A stretch of DNA of 64,000 nt from Tissierella sp. Yu-01 (GCF_029537395.1 NZ_CP120677.1:1488001-1552000); one strand, 5' to 3'. Counted from the first letter of the stretch, positions 1 to 9,670 are shown. The notes: generated by a model not told the origin, from the sequence alone. Numbers and translations are program-made.

Positions 1-739
1 GGATACCTAATCCTATGTTTTCTAATTCAGAAGCTCTTTTAAACACTTCTCTTGTTTCATCATCCATTACCAGCTTGCCTTTATCCATTACTAAAATTCT
101 GTTTACTAGTCTTGCAACATCTTCCATGCTATGGGACACTAGAATAATGGTTATACCTTCTTTTTCATATAGTTTTTTTATTTCATTTAGAATTTCATCT
201 CTACCATTTGGATCAAGTCCTGCTGTTGGTTCATCTAAAACCAGTACCTTAGGTTTCATTGCAATTACACCTGCTATTGCAACTCTTCTCTTTTGCCCTC
301 CACTTAGTTCAAATGGAGATCTATCCTTTAAACTTTCAAAATCTAGGCCTACATCTTCCATCGCATCTCTGACTCTTTTATCTACTTCTTCAGCATTTAA
401 TCCTAAATTCTTGGGCCCAAATGCAATATCTTTATAGATGGACTCTTCAAATAATTGATGTTCTGGATACTGAAAAACTAGTCCAACCTTCTGTCTTACT
501 TCTCTTAGACTTACACCTTTGTCACTAGTATTTATTCCATCAACTTTAATGCTACCGCTTGTTGGCTTCATTAATCCGTTAAGATGCTGAACCAATGTTG
601 ATTTACCAGAGCCAGTATGACCTATAAGGCCTATAAAGTCACCCTCTTTTATTTGAAGGTTAATATTATCAAGAGCCTTCTTCTCAAAAGGTGTATTAGG
701 ATTATATATATAATTTACATCTTTAATATCTATTATCAT
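1..739 (-). CDS. ecfA2: ECF transporter ATPase EcfA2, 3' end outside the window
   Basis: ATP-binding subunit of an energy-coupling factor transporter, which pairs with EcfA1 and EcfT to drive vitamin or metal uptake by interchangeable S components at the membrane. About 246 of the usual 280-290 residues are present. Walker A (GHTGSGKST) lies near residues 40-48. The Q-loop (FQYPEHQLF), ABC signature (LSGGQKRR) and Walker B ([13 protein letters not shown]) follow in the normal order. The ATG at 739 overlaps the ecfA1 stop in an ATGA junction, so the two genes are translationally coupled. EcfT would be expected next, beyond the left edge. The product is clear, but substrate specificity cannot be read from the ATPase. 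Confidence 0.93.
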   Translation of the reverse strand, partial: MIIDIKDVNYIYNPNTPFEKKALDNINLQIKEGDFIGLIGHTGSGKSTLVQHLNGLMKPTSGSIKVDGINTSDKGVSLREVRQKVGLVFQYPEHQLFEESIYKDIAFGPKNLGLNAEEVDKRVRDAMEDVGLDFESLKDRSPFELSGGQKRRVAIAGVIAMKPKVLVLDEPTAGLDPNGRDEILNEIKKLYEKEGITIILVSHSMEDVARLVNRILVMDKGKLVMDDETREVFKRASELENIGLGI

Positions 740-1569
740 AATAAATCAACCAGCTCCTCAACATTTAAAACATCATCCTTAATATCAAAACCTTCTTTAC
801 GAAGCTCATATACAAGTTCAGTAACCTGTGGTACATCTAAACCAAGTTCCTTTACTCTGTCAACCTGTCTGAAGACCTCTCTAGGAGTTCCTTTAAGAAC
901 TATTTCACCTTGAGACATTACCATTATTCTATCAGCTTCTACAGCCTCATCCATATAATGTGTTATTAATATTATGGTTTTACCCTCTTCTTTATTTAAT
1001 TTCTTGATCGTATTCATTACCTCTAATCGACCATTAGGGTCAAGCATTGCTGTAGGCTCATCAAAAATAATACAGTCTGGTTTCATAGCAAGAATCCCCG
1101 CTATTGCAATCCTCTGTTTTTGTCCTCCTGATAATAAATGTGGAGCATGCTTCTTATATTCGGACATTTCTACAACCTCTAAAGCTTCATCAACTCTTTT
1201 TCTGATTTCAGCAGGTGGGATTCCCTGATTTTCTGGCCCAAATGCAACATCTTCTTCAACGATTGTAGCAACTAATTGATTATCAGGATTTTGAAATACC
1301 ATACCAGCTTTTGCTCTTATATCCCATATTTTCTCTTCATCTCTTGTATTCATACCCATTACATATACTTCGCCTTTTGTAGGTAATATTAGTCCATTCA
1401 TCATCTTTGCCATTGTAGATTTACCTGAGCCGTTATGCCCTAATATTACAAGAAACTCTCCCTTTTTAACCTCTAAATTAATATTATTAACTGCGGTTAA
1501 TATACTATCATCAATATAGGATTTATATTCATATGTTACATTTTCCAACTTTATCATAGTCTCATTCAT
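736..1569 (-). CDS. ecfA1: ECF transporter ATPase EcfA1
   Basis: First ATPase of the energy-coupling factor module, 277 aa. Walker A (GHNGSGKST) is at about residues 44-52, followed by FQNPDNQLV, the signature LSGGQKQR and Walker B with [10 protein letters not shown]. The ATG at 1569 is chosen because AGAGGT precedes it at good distance. The frame stays open to 1665, but that extension runs into an intergenic repeat and has no family similarity. The gene follows the rplQ terminator and has its own promoter-like sequence at 1610-1638, so it need not depend on ribosomal operon read-through. This position after rplQ is the usual one in Firmicutes. Confidence 0.94.
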   Translation of the reverse strand: MNETMIKLENVTYEYKSYIDDSILTAVNNINLEVKKGEFLVILGHNGSGKSTMAKMMNGLILPTKGEVYVMGMNTRDEEKIWDIRAKAGMVFQNPDNQLVATIVEEDVAFGPENQGIPPAEIRKRVDEALEVVEMSEYKKHAPHLLSGGQKQRIAIAGILAMKPDCIIFDEPTAMLDPNGRLEVMNTIKKLNKEEGKTIILITHYMDEAVEADRIMVMSQGEIVLKGTPREVFRQVDRVKELGLDVPQVTELVYELRKEGFDIKDDVLNVEELVDLL

Positions 1570-1609
1570 TTTCTTACCTCTGTTTTTAGGTTCTAGTATT
1601 ACATAAACT

Positions 1610-1638
1610 AATATAACACATGAGGGACCTTTTATCAA
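1610..1638 (-). promoter_or_regulatory. Candidate sigma-A promoter of ecfA1-ecfA2
   Basis: On the minus strand, TTGATA (1638-1633) is followed by a 17-nt spacer and TATATT (1615-1610), about 40 nt upstream of the ecfA1 start. The -35 box touches the outer end of the family B inverted repeat, whose terminus reads GGGTATGAATTGAT. Hexamers and spacing are seen directly; activity is inferred. Confidence 0.6.
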
Positions 1639-1805
1639 TTCATACCCATCCAAATTAAATATCAAAAAAAATCAGTGATCTTGATATTTAATTTGGATGG
1701 GCACACACCAGCTCGTAATTAATAAATAAGAAGTTCTTTTTAAGAGAAAAAAGAACCGTTCATAAGGCTTAAGCTAATTTAATTGTGTGCCCATATGGGT
1801 ATGAA
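1639..1805. repeat. Family B intergenic repeat, copy 1 (nested inverted repeats)
   Basis: A perfect 21-bp inverted repeat (1645-1665 against 1681-1701, 15-nt loop) starts with CCCATCCAAATT. Its outer flank TTCATACCC recurs inverted as GGGTATGAA near 1796-1804. GGGCACAC near 1699-1706 recurs inverted as GTGTGCCC near 1785-1792. The arms can therefore pair in two mutually exclusive ways. A related copy lies at 41051-41117. No coding potential is seen. Confidence 0.75.
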
Positions 1806-1832
1806 ATGTGAATTAGCTTTTATAATAGGGTC

Positions 1833-1911
1833 GCAGTTTCGCAAATCATATTTGGTGCTCATTGCGTTTGACCTACATCAACTCACTATCGTTCGTTGTG
1901 TTAGGTCATAA
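1833..1911. repeat. Family A palindromic repeat, short copy downstream of rplQ
   Basis: Begins GCAGTTTC and ends TTAGGTCATAA like the full copies at 30502 and 43198, but is only about 79 bp because both hairpins are shorter. GACCTA (1870) pairs with TAGGTC (1902-1907). The inner part is nearly identical to 33261-33298. The TTAGGTCATAA end abuts the U-tract of the rplQ terminator. Confidence 0.8.
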
Positions 1912-1944
1912 AAAACTAAAGGGACTAAGCTTAAACTTAATCCC
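1908..1944 (-). terminator. Rho-independent terminator after rplQ
   Basis: Minus-strand stem formed by 1944-1936 and 1929-1921 (GGGATTAAG with CTTAGTCCC, one G-U pair, 6-nt loop), followed by TTTAGTTTTTTA. It lies about 20 nt after the rplQ stop and closes the ribosomal supercluster. Confidence 0.8.
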
Positions 1945-1963
1945 CCTACCCTATAGTAAATCT

Positions 1964-2305
1964 TTATACTAATTCTAATATTGCCATCTCTGCGCCATCA
2001 CCACGGCGAGGACCAACTTTTAAAACCCTTGTATATCCACCAGTTCTTTCAGCATACTTAGGTCCAATTTCATCAAATAGTTTTTTAACTACATCTTCGT
2101 CGTATACATATGCTAATACTTGACGTCTAGCATGTAAGTCTCCTCTTTTAGCTAAAGTTATCATCTTATCTGTCATTCTCTTTGTTTCTTTAGCTCTAGT
2201 AACTGTAGTTTCAATCTTACCACTTCTTAACAAAGATGTAACTTGATTTCTTAACATAGCTTTTCTATGATCTGTAGGGCGACCAAGCTTTCTTAGTGTT
2301 GTCAC
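1964..2305 (-). CDS. rplQ: 50S ribosomal protein L17
   Basis: Large-subunit protein L17, 113 aa, which binds 23S rRNA near the exit tunnel. The N-terminal stretch [16 protein letters not shown] is the family hallmark. Length is typical of short Firmicutes L17. Last gene of the S10-spc-alpha cluster: it follows rpoA by 23 nt and is closed by a terminator at 1908-1944. The ATG at 2305 is preceded by GGAGGGA. Confidence 0.97.
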   Translation of the reverse strand: MTTLRKLGRPTDHRKAMLRNQVTSLLRSGKIETTVTRAKETKRMTDKMITLAKRGDLHARRQVLAYVYDEDVVKKLFDEIGPKYAERTGGYTRVLKVGPRRGDGAEMAILELV

Positions 2306-2328
2306 ATTTATCCCTCCTTCATACCTAA

Positions 2329-3276
2329 CTACTCATCGCTTTTTCTAAGGCCTAATCCTAATTCAGCAAGCTTTCTTTGTACTTCCTCAAGGGATTTCTT
2401 ACCAAGATTTCTTACTTTCATCATTTCTTCTTCTGACTTCTGGGTTAGTTCTTCAACTGTATTGATTGATGCTCTCTTCAAGCAGTTATAACTTCTTACA
2501 GATAAGTCAAGTTCTTCAACTGTCATTTCAAGAACTTTTTCTTTCTTATCCTCTTCTTTTTCAACCATAATTTCTACATTGCTAACATGTTCAGTTAACC
2601 CAATAAAAAGATTCAAATGTTCTGTAAGTATTTTTGCCCCCAATGAAGTTGCTTCATCCGCATCTAAAGTACCATTAGTCCAAACTTCGAGTACTAATTT
2701 ATCGTAATCTGTTATATTTCCTACTCTTGTGTTTTCAACATTATAATTTACCTTGCTTACAGGTGTAAATGAAGAATCAACAGGGATCACACCTACAGGT
2801 TGACCTTCCCTTTTGTTCTTCTCAGATACAACATAACCTCTACCCTTAACAAGTTCCATTTCAATATATAATCTACCATCTTCATTTACAGTAGCTATAT
2901 GATGATCCTTATTAACTATTTCAACATCTAAGCCGGTAATTATGTCTCCAGCTGTTACATCTTTTGGTCCTTCTATATCTATAAGTAAAGTAACAGGTTC
3001 ATCTGAATACATTTTTGCTGCTATTCCTTTAATATTCAAAATAATTTCAGGAACATCCTCCAATACACCTGGAATTGTTGAAAACTCATGTAAAACTCCC
3101 TGAATTTTTATAGAAGATACTGCAGCCCCTGGTAATGAGGACAGCAATACTCTTCTTAAGGAGTTACCAAGCGTAGTTCCATAACCTCTTTCAAGTGGTT
3201 CTACAACAAATTTCCCATAACTATTGTCTTCGCTTAATTCTAGGATTTCTATTCTCGGTTTTTCAATTTCTATCAT
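2329..3276 (-). CDS. rpoA: RNA polymerase alpha subunit
   Basis: Alpha subunit, 315 aa, scaffold for polymerase assembly and contact site for UP elements and activators. The N-terminal domain contains [18 protein letters not shown], the dimerisation region. The C-terminal domain, from about residue 250, has two helix-hairpin-helix stretches ([14 protein letters not shown] and [12 protein letters not shown]). Strong SD AAGGAGGG before the ATG at 3276. It follows rpsD after a 132-nt gap that can form an AACGAGGT/ACCTCGTT hairpin, and it may be separately regulated there. Confidence 0.98.
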   Translation of the reverse strand: MIEIEKPRIEILELSEDNSYGKFVVEPLERGYGTTLGNSLRRVLLSSLPGAAVSSIKIQGVLHEFSTIPGVLEDVPEIILNIKGIAAKMYSDEPVTLLIDIEGPKDVTAGDIITGLDVEIVNKDHHIATVNEDGRLYIEMELVKGRGYVVSEKNKREGQPVGVIPVDSSFTPVSKVNYNVENTRVGNITDYDKLVLEVWTNGTLDADEATSLGAKILTEHLNLFIGLTEHVSNVEIMVEKEEDKKEKVLEMTVEELDLSVRSYNCLKRASINTVEELTQKSEEEMMKVRNLGKKSLEEVQRKLAELGLGLRKSDE

Positions 3277-3299
3277 TAAAATTAACCCTCCTTGACATA

Positions 3300-3345
3300 T
3301 TGGTTAAAACGAGGTTAAAATAGCTCACCTCGTTACAGCAGGATG
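3300..3345 (-). other. Hairpin in the rpsD-rpoA spacer
   Basis: On the minus strand AACGAGGT and ACCTCGTT form an 8-bp stem with an 11-nt loop, ending about 30 nt before the rpoA start. No U-tract follows, so it is not a normal terminator. A role in setting the S4/alpha ratio is possible but is inference. Confidence 0.45.
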
Positions 3346-3408
3346 TGAAATTGCTACGCAATCTCTTCCGTTGCTTAAAAGGACGAGGGCAACTGATACA
3401 GTTATATA

Positions 3409-4029
3409 TTATTTAGAATATAACTCAACGATTAAGTGTTCTTCAATTGGTAAATCTATATCTTCTCTAGTTGGTTCAGCTACTATTGTACCTTTTAATT
3501 GTTCTAAATCAATATTTAACCAGGATACAGTATTCCCATTATGATTTTCCACTAATGATTTGAATTTATCAGTACTCCTACTCTTTTCTTTAACTTGAAT
3601 AACATCTCCAACTGTTGTCATAAGTGAAGGTATATCTGCCTTAGCTCCATTTAATGTGAAATGACCATGTACTACTAATTGTCTAGCTTCAGCTCTTGAT
3701 GCAGCTAGCCCCATTCTGAAAACCACATTATCAAGTCTTAATTCAAGGATTTTTAGTAAGTTTTCACCAGTAACACCCTTCATTTTGTCTGCTAAATTAT
3801 AATATTTATACATTTGAGATTCGGAAATTCCATAAAATCTACGAACTTTTTGTTTCTCTCTTAATTGCATTCCATATTCTGTAACTTTCTTTCTTGATTG
3901 TCCGTGTTGTCCAGGTGCGAAGTTTCTCTTATTTATAGCACATTTGTCTGTATAACATCTGTCTCCTTTAAGAAATAACTTTTGACCTTCTCTACGGCAC
4001 AATCTACATACAGGTCCTGTATATCTCAT
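3409..4029 (-). CDS. rpsD: 30S ribosomal protein S4 (zinc-binding type)
   Basis: Primary 16S rRNA-binding assembly protein, 206 aa, and a translational repressor of alpha-operon genes in other bacteria. The N-terminus has four cysteines in CRLC...CYTDKC arrangement, the C+ form that binds zinc. The S4 RNA-binding domain follows at about residues 95-155 ([20 protein letters not shown]). Located between rpsK and rpoA in normal alpha-operon order. ATG at 4029 with a preceding GGAGGTG. Confidence 0.97.
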   Translation of the reverse strand: MRYTGPVCRLCRREGQKLFLKGDRCYTDKCAINKRNFAPGQHGQSRKKVTEYGMQLREKQKVRRFYGISESQMYKYYNLADKMKGVTGENLLKILELRLDNVVFRMGLAASRAEARQLVVHGHFTLNGAKADIPSLMTTVGDVIQVKEKSRSTDKFKSLVENHNGNTVSWLNIDLEQLKGTIVAEPTREDIDLPIEEHLIVELYSK

Positions 4030-4047
4030 CTATTTTTGCACCTCCTA

Positions 4048-4446
4048 TTAAACTCTTCTGCGTTTTGGTGGTCTACAACCATTATGTGGGATTGGAGTAA
4101 CATCTTTAATCATATTTACTTCTAATCCAGTTGCTTGAAGTGACCTTATTGCTGCTTCTCTTCCTGATCCTGGTCCCTTAACAAAAACTTCAACGCTTTT
4201 TAGACCATGTTCCATTGCTTTCTTAGCTGCTTCTTCAGCTGCTTGTTGTGCGGCATAAGGAGTAGATTTTCTTGAACCTCTAAATCCTAATTGTCCGGCA
4301 CTAGCCCATGATAAAACATTACCCTGCATATCAGTTAATGTTACCATTGTGTTATTAAAGGTGGATGAGATATGAGCTTGACCCCTCTCAATATTTTTAC
4401 GTTCTCTTCTTCTAACACGAGTTGCTTTACCTTTCTTAGCTACCAT
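4048..4446 (-). CDS. rpsK: 30S ribosomal protein S11
   Basis: Platform protein of the small subunit, 132 aa, contacting 16S rRNA near the P and E sites. Diagnostic stretches are [18 protein letters not shown] near the N-terminus and [18 protein letters not shown] at the C-terminus. Sits between rpsM and rpsD with about 18-nt gaps, consistent with one transcript. The start is preceded by GGAGGGGAA. Confidence 0.98.
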   Translation of the reverse strand: MVAKKGKATRVRRRERKNIERGQAHISSTFNNTMVTLTDMQGNVLSWASAGQLGFRGSRKSTPYAAQQAAEEAAKKAMEHGLKSVEVFVKGPGSGREAAIRSLQATGLEVNMIKDVTPIPHNGCRPPKRRRV

Positions 4447-4464
4447 TTAGTTCCCCTCCTTTAC

Positions 4465-4827
4465 CTACTTCTTCTTTGAAACAAGTCTCTTAGGACCTTT
4501 CCTAGTTCTTGCATTTGTCTTCGTTCTTTGACCTCTTACTGGAAGTCCTCTTCTATGTCTTATTCCTCTATAACAATTGATTTCTCTAAGTCTTTTTATA
4601 TTTAAAGCTATATCTCTTCTCAAATCACCTTCCACGTGATATGTGTCGATTACTGCTCTAAGATTAGCTACTTCAGCTTCAGTTAAATCCTTAACTCTAG
4701 TATCTTTGTTGACACCAGCTTTTTCAAGAATTTCATTAGCTCTTGGTCTACCTATACCAAATATATAAGTTAAACCAACTTCAACTCTTTTATCTCTTGG
4801 TAAGTCAACACCTGCTATTCTAGCCAT
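4465..4827 (-). CDS. rpsM: 30S ribosomal protein S13
   Basis: Head protein of the small subunit, 120 aa, which bridges to L5 in the large subunit and contacts P-site tRNA with its basic tail. N-terminal [21 protein letters not shown] and C-terminal [14 protein letters not shown] are family signatures. Follows rpmJ by 51 nt, as in nearly all bacteria. SD AGGAGGTG. Confidence 0.98.
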   Translation of the reverse strand: MARIAGVDLPRDKRVEVGLTYIFGIGRPRANEILEKAGVNKDTRVKDLTEAEVANLRAVIDTYHVEGDLRRDIALNIKRLREINCYRGIRHRRGLPVRGQRTKTNARTRKGPKRLVSKKK

Positions 4828-4878
4828 TAGCGTCTACACCTCCTATTATATCTCGCTATCATTATATTGAATCATTAA

Positions 4879-4992
4879 TTAACCTTGTTTTTGTTTGTGC
4901 TTAGGATTTTCACAAATAACCATAACTTTTCCGTGTCTTTTAATGATTTTACACTTTTCACATATCTTTTTTACTGATGGTCTTACTTTCAT
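4879..4992 (-). CDS. rpmJ: 50S ribosomal protein L36 (zinc-binding type)
   Basis: Smallest large-subunit protein, 37 aa, read directly from the minus strand between infA and rpsM. It begins [11 protein letters not shown] and carries CEKC...C....H, the CCCH zinc ribbon of the C+ form. Exact length and position between infA and rpsM match the standard alpha-operon start. SD GGAGGGA lies upstream of the ATG at 4992. Confidence 0.96.
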   Translation of the reverse strand: MKVRPSVKKICEKCKIIKRHGKVMVICENPKHKQKQG

Positions 4993-5010
4993 TGATTAAT
5001 CCCTCCTATG

Positions 5011-5229
5011 CTACTTGTTTCGCCAGGTAATTCTGCCTTTAGTTAAATCGTAGGGCGATAGTTCAACTGTTACTTTATCTCCAGGAAGAATTCTAATGTA
5101 GTGCATTCTAAGCTTCCCAGAAATATGGGCTAAAATTTCGTGACCATTCTCAAGTCTTACTTTAAATATTGCGTTAGGTAAAGCATCTACAACTTTGCCT
5201 TCCACTTCTATTACATCTTCTTTAGCCAT
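5011..5229 (-). CDS. infA: Translation initiation factor IF-1
   Basis: S1-like OB-fold factor, 72 aa, which occupies the A site during initiation. Starts [19 protein letters not shown] and contains [19 protein letters not shown], the standard motifs. The ATG at 5229 is preferred over an in-frame upstream start at 5253, which would add residues absent from the family. An SD (AGGAGG) lies about 12 nt upstream. Follows the KOW protein by 30 nt. Confidence 0.96.
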   Translation of the reverse strand: MAKEDVIEVEGKVVDALPNAIFKVRLENGHEILAHISGKLRMHYIRILPGDKVTVELSPYDLTKGRITWRNK

Positions 5230-5259
5230 TCGGTAATCGAACCTCCTGTTCAAACGGAT

Positions 5260-5544
5260 TTAGATACTCTTACAATTAAAGGGCTCTAAAATTCTTCTAA
5301 CATATGCGTCGTTAAACTTTGAAGTATCTCCCTGATTTTCTTTAAAATCGGGAAATACTGTATTATATACAATTAGATGTTTAACTTTTTTCTTTTTTGG
5401 ACTACTTAGCTTTCTTAAGTCACCATCTACCACTAGAACAAATTGCTCATCGAGAATTTCATATACTAAGAAAGCTCTTCCACTATCACGGCCAGCTCTT
5501 GACTTAACTACCTGCCCAACTATTAATTTGTCAGTTAAATCCAT
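5260..5544 (-). CDS. KOW-domain RNA-binding protein (L14e-like)
   Basis: Small basic protein, 94 aa, with an N-terminal KOW-type segment (KLIVGQVVKSRAGRDSGRAF, about residues 6-25) and a lysine-rich patch SPKKKKVKHL. Proteins of this kind sit between map or adk and infA in many Clostridia and resemble eukaryotic and archaeal L14e/L27e. Ribosome association is likely from context, but the exact role is not established. Here it follows adk directly, with no methionine aminopeptidase gene between. The start at 5544 has SD AAGGAGTGG. Confidence 0.8.
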   Translation of the reverse strand: MDLTDKLIVGQVVKSRAGRDSGRAFLVYEILDEQFVLVVDGDLRKLSSPKKKKVKHLIVYNTVFPDFKENQGDTSKFNDAYVRRILEPFNCKSI

Positions 5545-5598
5545 TATACCACTCCTTATGGTTATATCGAGCCGCGCTTTTATTTATATTAAATATTA

Positions 5599-6243
5599 CT
5601 ACTTTTCTAAAGCTTCAACTATTGTGTTGAAAATATCATCTATTGGTTTTGTGCCATCAATATTGAGTATTAACCCCTTTTGTTGATAATAATCAATTAA
5701 AGGTTGAGTTTGTTCGAAATATACATTTATACGAGTTGCAACTGTTTCTTCTACGTCATCATCTCTTTGAAATAATGGGGAATTCTCTTTATCACATTTT
5801 CCTTCAACCTTCGGTGGATTGAACTTGATATGATAAGTTGCACCACATTCCTTACATATTCTTCTTCCAATTGCTCTCTCGATTAATATCTTGCTATCAG
5901 CATCAATATTGATTACTTTATTTAGTTTTAGTCCCATAGAGGAAAGCTCAGTATCTAGTGCTTCAGCTTGATTCACTGTTCTAGGAAAACCATCTAGTAA
6001 GAATCCATTAGTACAATCGTCTTTAGTTAATCTGTCTTTTACAATGGAAACCACTAATTCATCAGGAACTAATAGTCCTTTATCCATGTATTCCTTAGCT
6101 TTTTTACCAAGTTCTGTGCCTTCCTTGATATTTGCTCTAAATATATCTCCAGTTGAAATATGAGGAATATTATATTTTTTTACTATAGCTGATGCTTGAG
6201 TACCTTTCCCAGCTCCCGGGGGTCCTAAAAGTACTAATCTCAT
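5599..6243 (-). CDS. adk: Adenylate kinase
   Basis: Catalyses ATP + AMP = 2 ADP; cytoplasmic, 214 aa. Glycine-rich P-loop GPPGAGKGTQ at the N-terminus, AMP-binding GFPRTVNQAE near residue 85. A LID domain with CKEC and a third cysteine follows at about residues 127-152. In Gram-positive zinc-bearing enzymes a fourth Cys or Asp completes the site; here the matching position looks like Glu in KCDKEN, with Asp close by. ATG at 6243 chosen because AGGAG is 9 nt upstream; the ATG at 6252 would abut the SD. Follows secY by 20 nt. Confidence 0.96.
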   Translation of the reverse strand: MRLVLLGPPGAGKGTQASAIVKKYNIPHISTGDIFRANIKEGTELGKKAKEYMDKGLLVPDELVVSIVKDRLTKDDCTNGFLLDGFPRTVNQAEALDTELSSMGLKLNKVINIDADSKILIERAIGRRICKECGATYHIKFNPPKVEGKCDKENSPLFQRDDDVEETVATRINVYFEQTQPLIDYYQQKGLILNIDGTKPIDDIFNTIVEALEK

Positions 6244-6262
6244 TTCTCTCATCTCCTATAGT

Positions 6263-7537
6263 CTATTTTAAGAAGCCTTTGTAATGTCTCATTAACATTT
6301 GTGCTTCTAATTGTTTAACTGTCTCTAATGCAACCCCAACTACGATGATAATTGCAGTTCCACCAAAGTTTACATTCATTCCAAATATTTTTGATAATAC
6401 TATAGGTAAAATTGATAATACTGCTAATGCCAATCCACCTACTATAACAACTCTATTTACAACTTTTCCTAAATAATCTGACGTTGGTCTTCCTGGTCTT
6501 ATACCTGGAATAAAACCACCGTTTTGTTGTAAGTTCTTAGCGTATTCAACTGTGTTGAATTGAATAGCTGTATAGAAATAAGTGAAGAAAATTATTAATA
6601 ATATATTGAAGATTGAATAAATCCAAACCCCAACTGATCCTTGTGGTGTTAGGTATTTAGTTATCCACTCTGATACTCCACCTTTTGTAAACAACGCTAT
6701 TGTTTGTGGAAGTGCTAATAATGATGAAGCAAATATTACTGGCATAACACCTGACATAAGAACTTTAACAGGTATATGTGTACTTTGACCACCATACATT
6801 TTCCTTCCTACAACTCTCTTAGCATATTGTACTGTTATTCTTCTTTCGCCTTCTTGTATTGCTATAACTGCTGCTATTATTAGTAAAGCAACAATTGCGA
6901 ATAAAATAACTGCAACAATATTTATTAGACCTAATCTAACCATTTTATACATATTTATTAATTCTGCAGGTAATGCAGATATTATACCTATAAAGATTAT
7001 AAGTGAAACACCATTTCCTATACCTTTTTCGGTAATTAGCTCTCCTAACCACATCAAAAATGCTGTACCTGCTATCATTGAAATTATAACTATACTTGTT
7101 TGAAGTGCATTTGTAGTTTCTAAAGCACCACTAAATAGACCAAAAGTATATCCACTAGCCTGTATCAACGCTAAAACAATAGCACCATACTTAGTATATC
7201 TGCCAATTTTTTTCTGTCCCTCTTCGCCTTGCTTAGCTATTTCTTCAAGAGAAGGTATCGCTATTGTTAATAATTGAATAACAATAGAAGCAGTTATATA
7301 TGGATATATATTAGTTGCAAAGATACTAAACTTACTGAAGTTACCACCAGCCATTAAATCGAGAAACTGTAATAGTCCGCCTTGATTCGATTCGAAGATG
7401 GCCTTTATGGCATCTTTATTCATATACGGTACTGGTATAGCAGATCCAAGTCTAAATACTAATAACATTAATAGCGTAAAAATCATTTTCTTTCTAATTT
7501 CCGGTATTCTCCAGGCATTTCTTAAGGTTGAAAGCAT
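6263..7537 (-). CDS. secY: Preprotein translocase channel SecY
   Basis: Central pore subunit of the Sec translocon, 424 aa with about ten transmembrane segments. The N-terminal LRNAWRIPEIRKK and RLGSAIPVP stretches and the later GIRPGRPTSDYL loop are diagnostic. The ATG at 7537 directly follows the rplO stop (7538), and its SD GAGGTGAT lies inside the rplO end, so translation is probably coupled. SecE is encoded at 32631 in a separate unit; secG is not in this window. Confidence 0.98.
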   Translation of the reverse strand: MLSTLRNAWRIPEIRKKMIFTLLMLLVFRLGSAIPVPYMNKDAIKAIFESNQGGLLQFLDLMAGGNFSKFSIFATNIYPYITASIVIQLLTIAIPSLEEIAKQGEEGQKKIGRYTKYGAIVLALIQASGYTFGLFSGALETTNALQTSIVIISMIAGTAFLMWLGELITEKGIGNGVSLIIFIGIISALPAELINMYKMVRLGLINIVAVILFAIVALLIIAAVIAIQEGERRITVQYAKRVVGRKMYGGQSTHIPVKVLMSGVMPVIFASSLLALPQTIALFTKGGVSEWITKYLTPQGSVGVWIYSIFNILLIIFFTYFYTAIQFNTVEYAKNLQQNGGFIPGIRPGRPTSDYLGKVVNRVVIVGGLALAVLSILPIVLSKIFGMNVNFGGTAIIIVVGVALETVKQLEAQMLMRHYKGFLK

Positions 7538-7987
7538 TTATATCACCTCAACCTTTCCCCCTGCAGCTTCAATTTTCTCAGCAGCAGTTTTACTAAATTT
7601 TTGAGCCTGAACAGTTAATTTAACTGTTAACTCTCCATCACCTAGAACTTTGATACCATCTTTAGCTTTAGCTCTCTTAATGATTCCTTCGTTGAAAAGA
7701 AGCTCAGGTGTTACTACTGTGTCATTTTCAAATCTATTTAAATCCTCTATATTAATAGTTGCAAACACTTTTGAGAAATTGTTTGTAAATCCACGTTTTG
7801 GCACTCTTCTGAATAATGGCATTTGACCACCTTCAAAACCTGGTCTAACTCCACCACCGGATCTTGCTCTTTGACCTTTATGTCCTTTACCGGCAGTTTT
7901 ACCAAGACCTGAACCTATACCTCTACCTAATCTTTTTTTAGGTTGAACGCCGCCACCTTCGTTTGGTCTTAAATCATGTAATTTCAT
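7538..7987 (-). CDS. rplO: 50S ribosomal protein L15
   Basis: Large-subunit assembly protein, 149 aa. The glycine- and basic-rich N-terminus ([20 protein letters not shown]) and [21 protein letters not shown] are family hallmarks. Lies between rpmD and secY in normal spc-operon order, abutting secY with no gap. SD GGGAGGTG before the ATG at 7987. Confidence 0.98.
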   Translation of the reverse strand: MKLHDLRPNEGGGVQPKKRLGRGIGSGLGKTAGKGHKGQRARSGGGVRPGFEGGQMPLFRRVPKRGFTNNFSKVFATINIEDLNRFENDTVVTPELLFNEGIIKRAKAKDGIKVLGDGELTVKLTVQAQKFSKTAAEKIEAAGGKVEVI

Positions 7988-8005
7988 TGGTACACCTCCC
8001 TTAAC

Positions 8006-8182
8006 TTAGTCTATGACATCAACCATGTAGTTTACTTGATGTATCATACCTCTTATTTGAGGGGTATCATTCTGTTCCACTACTTGACCGATCTTCTTCA
8101 ATCCAAGTGCTTGGATAGTTTTTCTATGGTTTTCAGGTTTCCCTATTATACTTTTAACCAATTTAATCTTGATCTTAGCCAT
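8006..8182 (-). CDS. rpmD: 50S ribosomal protein L30
   Basis: 58-aa large-subunit protein read directly from the minus strand between rpsE and rplO. Starts MAKIKIKLVKSIIGKPENHR and includes TIQALGLKKIGQVVEQND, a textbook L30 pattern. Length is typical. The 12-nt gap to rpsE and 18-nt gap to rplO fit the spc operon. Confidence 0.97.
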   Translation of the reverse strand: MAKIKIKLVKSIIGKPENHRKTIQALGLKKIGQVVEQNDTPQIRGMIHQVNYMVDVID

Positions 8183-8194
8183 GCAAATTCACCC

Positions 8195-8701
8195 CTAACC
8201 TAATATTTCTTCTACAGTTTTTCCTCTTAATTTAGCAACATCTTCAGCTTTTTTCAATCCTTTTAAAGCTTCCATTGTCGCATTTACTACGTTTCTTGGG
8301 TTTTTAGTTCCTAAAGATCTAGTTACTATATCCCTAATTCCAACAAGTTCACATACAGCACGAACTGCTCCACCTGCTATAACTCCGTTTCCTTCTTTAG
8401 CTGGTTTAAGCAACACTCTACCTGCACCATAAACTCCAATAATTTCATGAGGTATAGTAGTACCAACTAGTGGAACTTCGACTACATGTTTTTTTGCATC
8501 TTGAACTGCTTTTCTAATAGCTTCTGGTACTTCAGCTGCCTTCGCCATACCAACGCCAACATGACCGTTTTCGTCACCAACAACTACTAGAGCACTAAAT
8601 CTAAAATTTCTACCGCCTTTAACTACTTTTGTAACACGATTTATATTAACAACTCTTTCTTGTAAATCTAATTCACTTGCATCTACGTATTGACGTTCCA
8701 T
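8195..8701 (-). CDS. rpsE: 30S ribosomal protein S5
   Basis: Small-subunit protein at the mRNA entry region, 168 aa, linked to decoding fidelity. N-terminal double-stranded RNA-binding domain with [19 protein letters not shown]; the segment VKGGRNFRF matches the spectinomycin loop region without obvious alteration. The C-terminal half contains [13 protein letters not shown]. Between rplR and rpmD, in standard order. Confidence 0.98.
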   Translation of the reverse strand: MERQYVDASELDLQERVVNINRVTKVVKGGRNFRFSALVVVGDENGHVGVGMAKAAEVPEAIRKAVQDAKKHVVEVPLVGTTIPHEIIGVYGAGRVLLKPAKEGNGVIAGGAVRAVCELVGIRDIVTRSLGTKNPRNVVNATMEALKGLKKAEDVAKLRGKTVEEILG

Positions 8702-8718
8702 TTATTCCCCTCCTTCAT

Positions 8719-9081
8719 TTAGAATTTAAGTCCAGCTTCTCTTGCGCTTTCCGCTAGCTCTTTAATTCTTCCATGGTAGATATATCCACCTCTATCAAAT
8801 ACTACTTCTTCGATACCTTTTTCTAAAGCTTTCTTTGCAATTAATTCACCAACGAATTTAGAAGCTTCTTTATTTTTAGTAGAAGTAAGGTTTGCGGATT
8901 TATCCAAAGTAGAAGCTGAAACTAAAGTGTGACCTGCAACATCATCGATTACCTGAGCATATATATGGTTACTGCTTCTATATACACATAGTCTTGGTTT
9001 TGCAGCAGTTCCAGATATTTTTTTCCTTACTCTTTCATGTCTTGCGATTCTATTTTCATTCTTATTAATCTTTTTTAGCAC
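8719..9081 (-). CDS. rplR: 50S ribosomal protein L18
   Basis: 5S rRNA-binding protein, 120 aa, which with L5 anchors 5S rRNA in the central protuberance. [21 protein letters not shown] and the C-terminal [17 protein letters not shown] are characteristic. The start is GTG at 9081, with GGGAGTG about 8 nt upstream and no better ATG. Located between rplF and rpsE. Confidence 0.97.
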   Translation of the reverse strand: MLKKINKNENRIARHERVRKKISGTAAKPRLCVYRSSNHIYAQVIDDVAGHTLVSASTLDKSANLTSTKNKEASKFVGELIAKKALEKGIEEVVFDRGGYIYHGRIKELAESAREAGLKF

Positions 9082-9097
9082 CCTTTTTCACTCCCTT

Positions 9098-9637
9098 CTA
9101 CTTACCTGTCTTACCAACCTTACGTCTTACAACTTCGTTATCGTATTTAATTCCTTTACCTTTATAAGGTTCAGGTCTTCTCCAATCTCTAATCTTTGAA
9201 GCATAATTACCAACTAATTGTTTGTCGATACCTTTAACAATAATTTTATTTTGAGCTGGAACTTCAACTTCAATTCCTGCTGGATCTTCCATTTCTACTG
9301 GATGTGAGAATCCTAATGTTAAAACTAATTTCTTACCTTGTTTTGCAGCTCTGTATCCTGTACCAACAATTTCAAGAGTTTTAGCATATCCTTCTGTTAC
9401 ACCAGTTATCATGTTAAAAATTAATGTTCTAGTTAAACCGTGTAAAGATTTATGTGCTTTTTGTTCTGTTGGTCTAGCTACTGTTATTTCACCATTATCT
9501 ATCTTAATCTCCATATCAGGATTTAATTGTTGTGTTAATTGACCTTTTGGTCCTTTTACCTCAATGAAGTTATCGTCACTTATTTTAACTTCAACTCCAC
9601 TTGGAATAGTTATTGGTTTCAATCCAATTCTTGACAT
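9098..9637 (-). CDS. rplF: 50S ribosomal protein L6
   Basis: Large-subunit protein near the factor-binding site, 179 aa, made of two repeated RNA-binding folds. [16 protein letters not shown] at the N-terminus and [24 protein letters not shown] at the C-terminus identify it. Between rpsH and rplR. SD AGGAGGTG before the ATG at 9637. Confidence 0.98.
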   Translation of the reverse strand: MSRIGLKPITIPSGVEVKISDDNFIEVKGPKGQLTQQLNPDMEIKIDNGEITVARPTEQKAHKSLHGLTRTLIFNMITGVTEGYAKTLEIVGTGYRAAKQGKKLVLTLGFSHPVEMEDPAGIEVEVPAQNKIIVKGIDKQLVGNYASKIRDWRRPEPYKGKGIKYDNEVVRRKVGKTGK

Positions 9638-9670
9638 GAGTGCACCTCCTGTTCCTTTAATCTTGTTATT

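Noticed and set aside
1570-1665. N-terminal extension of EcfA1
   Set aside because: The extension runs through promoter and repeat sequence; a good SD exists at the inner ATG.
3300-3345. Intrinsic terminator before rpoA
   Set aside because: The stem lacks a U-tract; kept only as an uncharacterised hairpin.
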